In this document: positions 5,386 to 6,135 of the stretch, in pieces | Layout: each line of letters begins with the position of its first letter | How positions within the stretch are numbered: position 1 is the first letter of the stretch | NCBI GenBank assembly: GCA_010672185.1 | Contig: JAAHHL010000457.1 | Location: 1 to 6,135, forward strand | Direction: 5' to 3' | DNA from: Caldora sp. SIO3E6 | GTDB taxonomy: Bacteria; Cyanobacteriota; Cyanobacteriia; Cyanobacteriales; Coleofasciculaceae | DNA: 6,135 nt | The notes under the pieces: model-generated | The model's database searches: none | What the model was told of the DNA's origin: nothing | What the model saw: the letters and a program-made list of their open reading frames with translations, nothing else | Program-made: the position numbers and the translations under genes

Positions 5386-5530
5386 TGAGTTAACCTGGGG
5401 ATGGTGTTGGGCTGGTTTAGATCACAATATTCTGGTAGAATGGCCTAGATTCTTGCGTTTACACGCCCCTGCCGATGTAGCCAATTTTATTCCAATTATT
5501 AATTATCCATTATCCATTATCCATTATTAA
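5357..5530 (+). pseudogene. Possible gene remnant between the CHAT and STAND-like genes
   Basis: After the heptamer array the CHAT gene's frame is open again up to TAA 5528-5530. The non-repeat part (about 5387-5497) reads ELTWGWCWAGLDHNILVEWP and continues RFLRLHAPADVANFIPI, a protein-like composition with no plausible start codon or ribosome binding site. It could be debris of a domain that once followed or lay between the two homologous helical modules. I do not recognise the sequence and the frame is short enough to be chance. Confidence 0.3.
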
Positions 5531-5531
5531 T
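5504..5531. repeat. Short tandem heptamer array, TATCCAT x3 plus one variant
   Basis: Three perfect TATCCAT units (5504-5524) are followed by TATTAAT (5525-5531), in an AT-rich stretch that ends directly before the start of the next gene. It leaves no room for a Shine-Dalgarno. Confidence 0.75.
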
Positions 5532-5538
5532 TATTTTA

Positions 5539-6135
5539 ATGTTTCGTGAACTATACAAGCAGGAAAAGTTAGCTGAATTACAAGAAGAATGGGATGCTTG
5601 GAGAGAGGAAATTCAGGAACTTAAAAAATCCTTGCAAATAGATGATCTTGCTCCCAAACAGCGTATCAGGGTTAAAGGGCAGATTAAAGCAGCTGAAGCA
5701 GAACTTCAGGAAATTAGCCAGCAAATTGAGGTACTGGATAAAAATGTAAGTAGCGAACAACTGTATAAGCTTTTGTTAAGGTTAGGCTACAAAAGGCAGG
5801 TGCGCTTATTCCGCCAATTAGTTGAAGCTCAATCAATATCGGCTTTTTTGATTCACGGTTCTCCTGAACATGGACAGCGGTGGTTGTTGAATCGCTTAGT
5901 GGGGCAGTATGTTCCTCAAAGTATTAGTGGTAAGGTAGTAAAGATTGACTTGAGTCGCAAAGTACGCCGCACCAATGTGAGCGCTTTGTGGCGGCAACTT
6001 GGTAGTTATTTTAATCTAACTGGCAGGGGTATATCTCCTTCGGAAATTGCTGAGAGAGTTTATCGTTGTTGGCAAACTCAGAATGTCTTGTTTGTCTTTC
6101 ATGATGTGGATTGTATGCCACCAGCCTATTTACAA
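5539..6135 (+). CDS. Helical adaptor module plus STAND-like NTPase domain (5' part; continues past the window)
   Basis: The frame is open from ATG 5539 to the window end, 199 codons, with an in-frame stop upstream at 5500. Residues 9-53 are a charged helical module matching the CHAT protein's tail (29 of 45 identical by eye, sharing KKSL, IDDL and QI), followed by more helix to about 74. A second domain starts at LYKLLLRLGYKRQVRLFRQL (75-94) and contains AFLIHGSPEHGQRWLLNRLV (102-121), the P-loop position, but with Gln-Arg (113-114) in place of the usual Lys-Ser/Thr, and VLFVFHDVD (183-191) as a Walker B-like strand. This fits an inactive STAND (iSTAND)-type domain of cyanobacterial conflict systems, an inference from memory of that family. 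The rest, perhaps sensor repeats or another effector, is outside. There is no Shine-Dalgarno before the ATG; the leader is heptamer-repeat DNA. Confidence 0.8.
   Translation, partial: MFRELYKQEKLAELQEEWDAWREEIQELKKSLQIDDLAPKQRIRVKGQIKAAEAELQEISQQIEVLDKNVSSEQLYKLLLRLGYKRQVRLFRQLVEAQSISAFLIHGSPEHGQRWLLNRLVGQYVPQSISGKVVKIDLSRKVRRTNVSALWRQLGSYFNLTGRGISPSEIAERVYRCWQTQNVLFVFHDVDCMPPAYLQ

Noticed and set aside
4914..5760. Reverse-strand open frames opposite the CHAT gene (4914-5099) and the STAND-like gene (5578-5760)
   Set aside because: Low-complexity products, no ribosome binding sites, and the forward frames are clearly the coding ones by homology between the two genes.

Overview
The window looks like a piece of a cyanobacterial chromosome, probably from a filamentous, repeat-rich lineage. 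The evidence is the pilB-pilT-pilC order with cyanobacterial-type PilB, PilT and PilC sequences, two HIP1 octamers (GCGATCGC), several tandem heptamer arrays of the kind common in filamentous cyanobacteria, a GC-rich perfect palindrome between genes, and a CHAT caspase-like gene. No rRNA, tRNA, CRISPR array or transposase was found.

Left part (1-3220): the type IV pilus motor module. The window opens on the C-terminal 98 or so codons of pilB (extension ATPase, with its four-cysteine tail), then pilT (retraction ATPase, complete) and pilC (inner-membrane platform, complete). PilB and PilT are the antagonistic cytoplasmic motors that act on the PilC platform to extend and retract pili for motility and DNA uptake. 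The first 75 bases do not encode PilB. They end in CTTCCGATCT, the 3' end of standard Illumina adapters, exactly where PilB similarity begins, so this end is probably an assembly or library artefact. The 412-base gap between pilT and pilC is filled with heptamer arrays (5 copies of GGTCGAA; 14 copies of a CCTAACA/CCTACCA type) and an 18-bp inverted repeat.

Middle (3221-4531): an unrecognised 196-residue protein gene (+ strand), a probable weak terminator hairpin, a small coiled-coil protein gene (- strand) built partly on a 21-bp / 7-residue repeat, and a divergent intergenic region with a TATAAT hexamer and a 15-bp-stem palindrome.

Right part (4532-6135): a probable conflict/defence-type pair. 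The first gene encodes a compact CHAT (caspase-like) domain with His69 and Cys112 and a C-terminal helical tail. The second, cut by the window end, starts with a clearly homologous helical module (29 of 45 residues identical by eye) followed by a STAND-like NTPase domain whose P-loop and Walker B regions look degenerate. The shared module suggests homotypic docking of a protease effector onto a sensor/NTPase. The 230 bases between them hold a 14-copy heptamer array that supplies the last six codons and stop of the CHAT gene, a short uninterrupted frame that may be a gene remnant, and a second small heptamer array.
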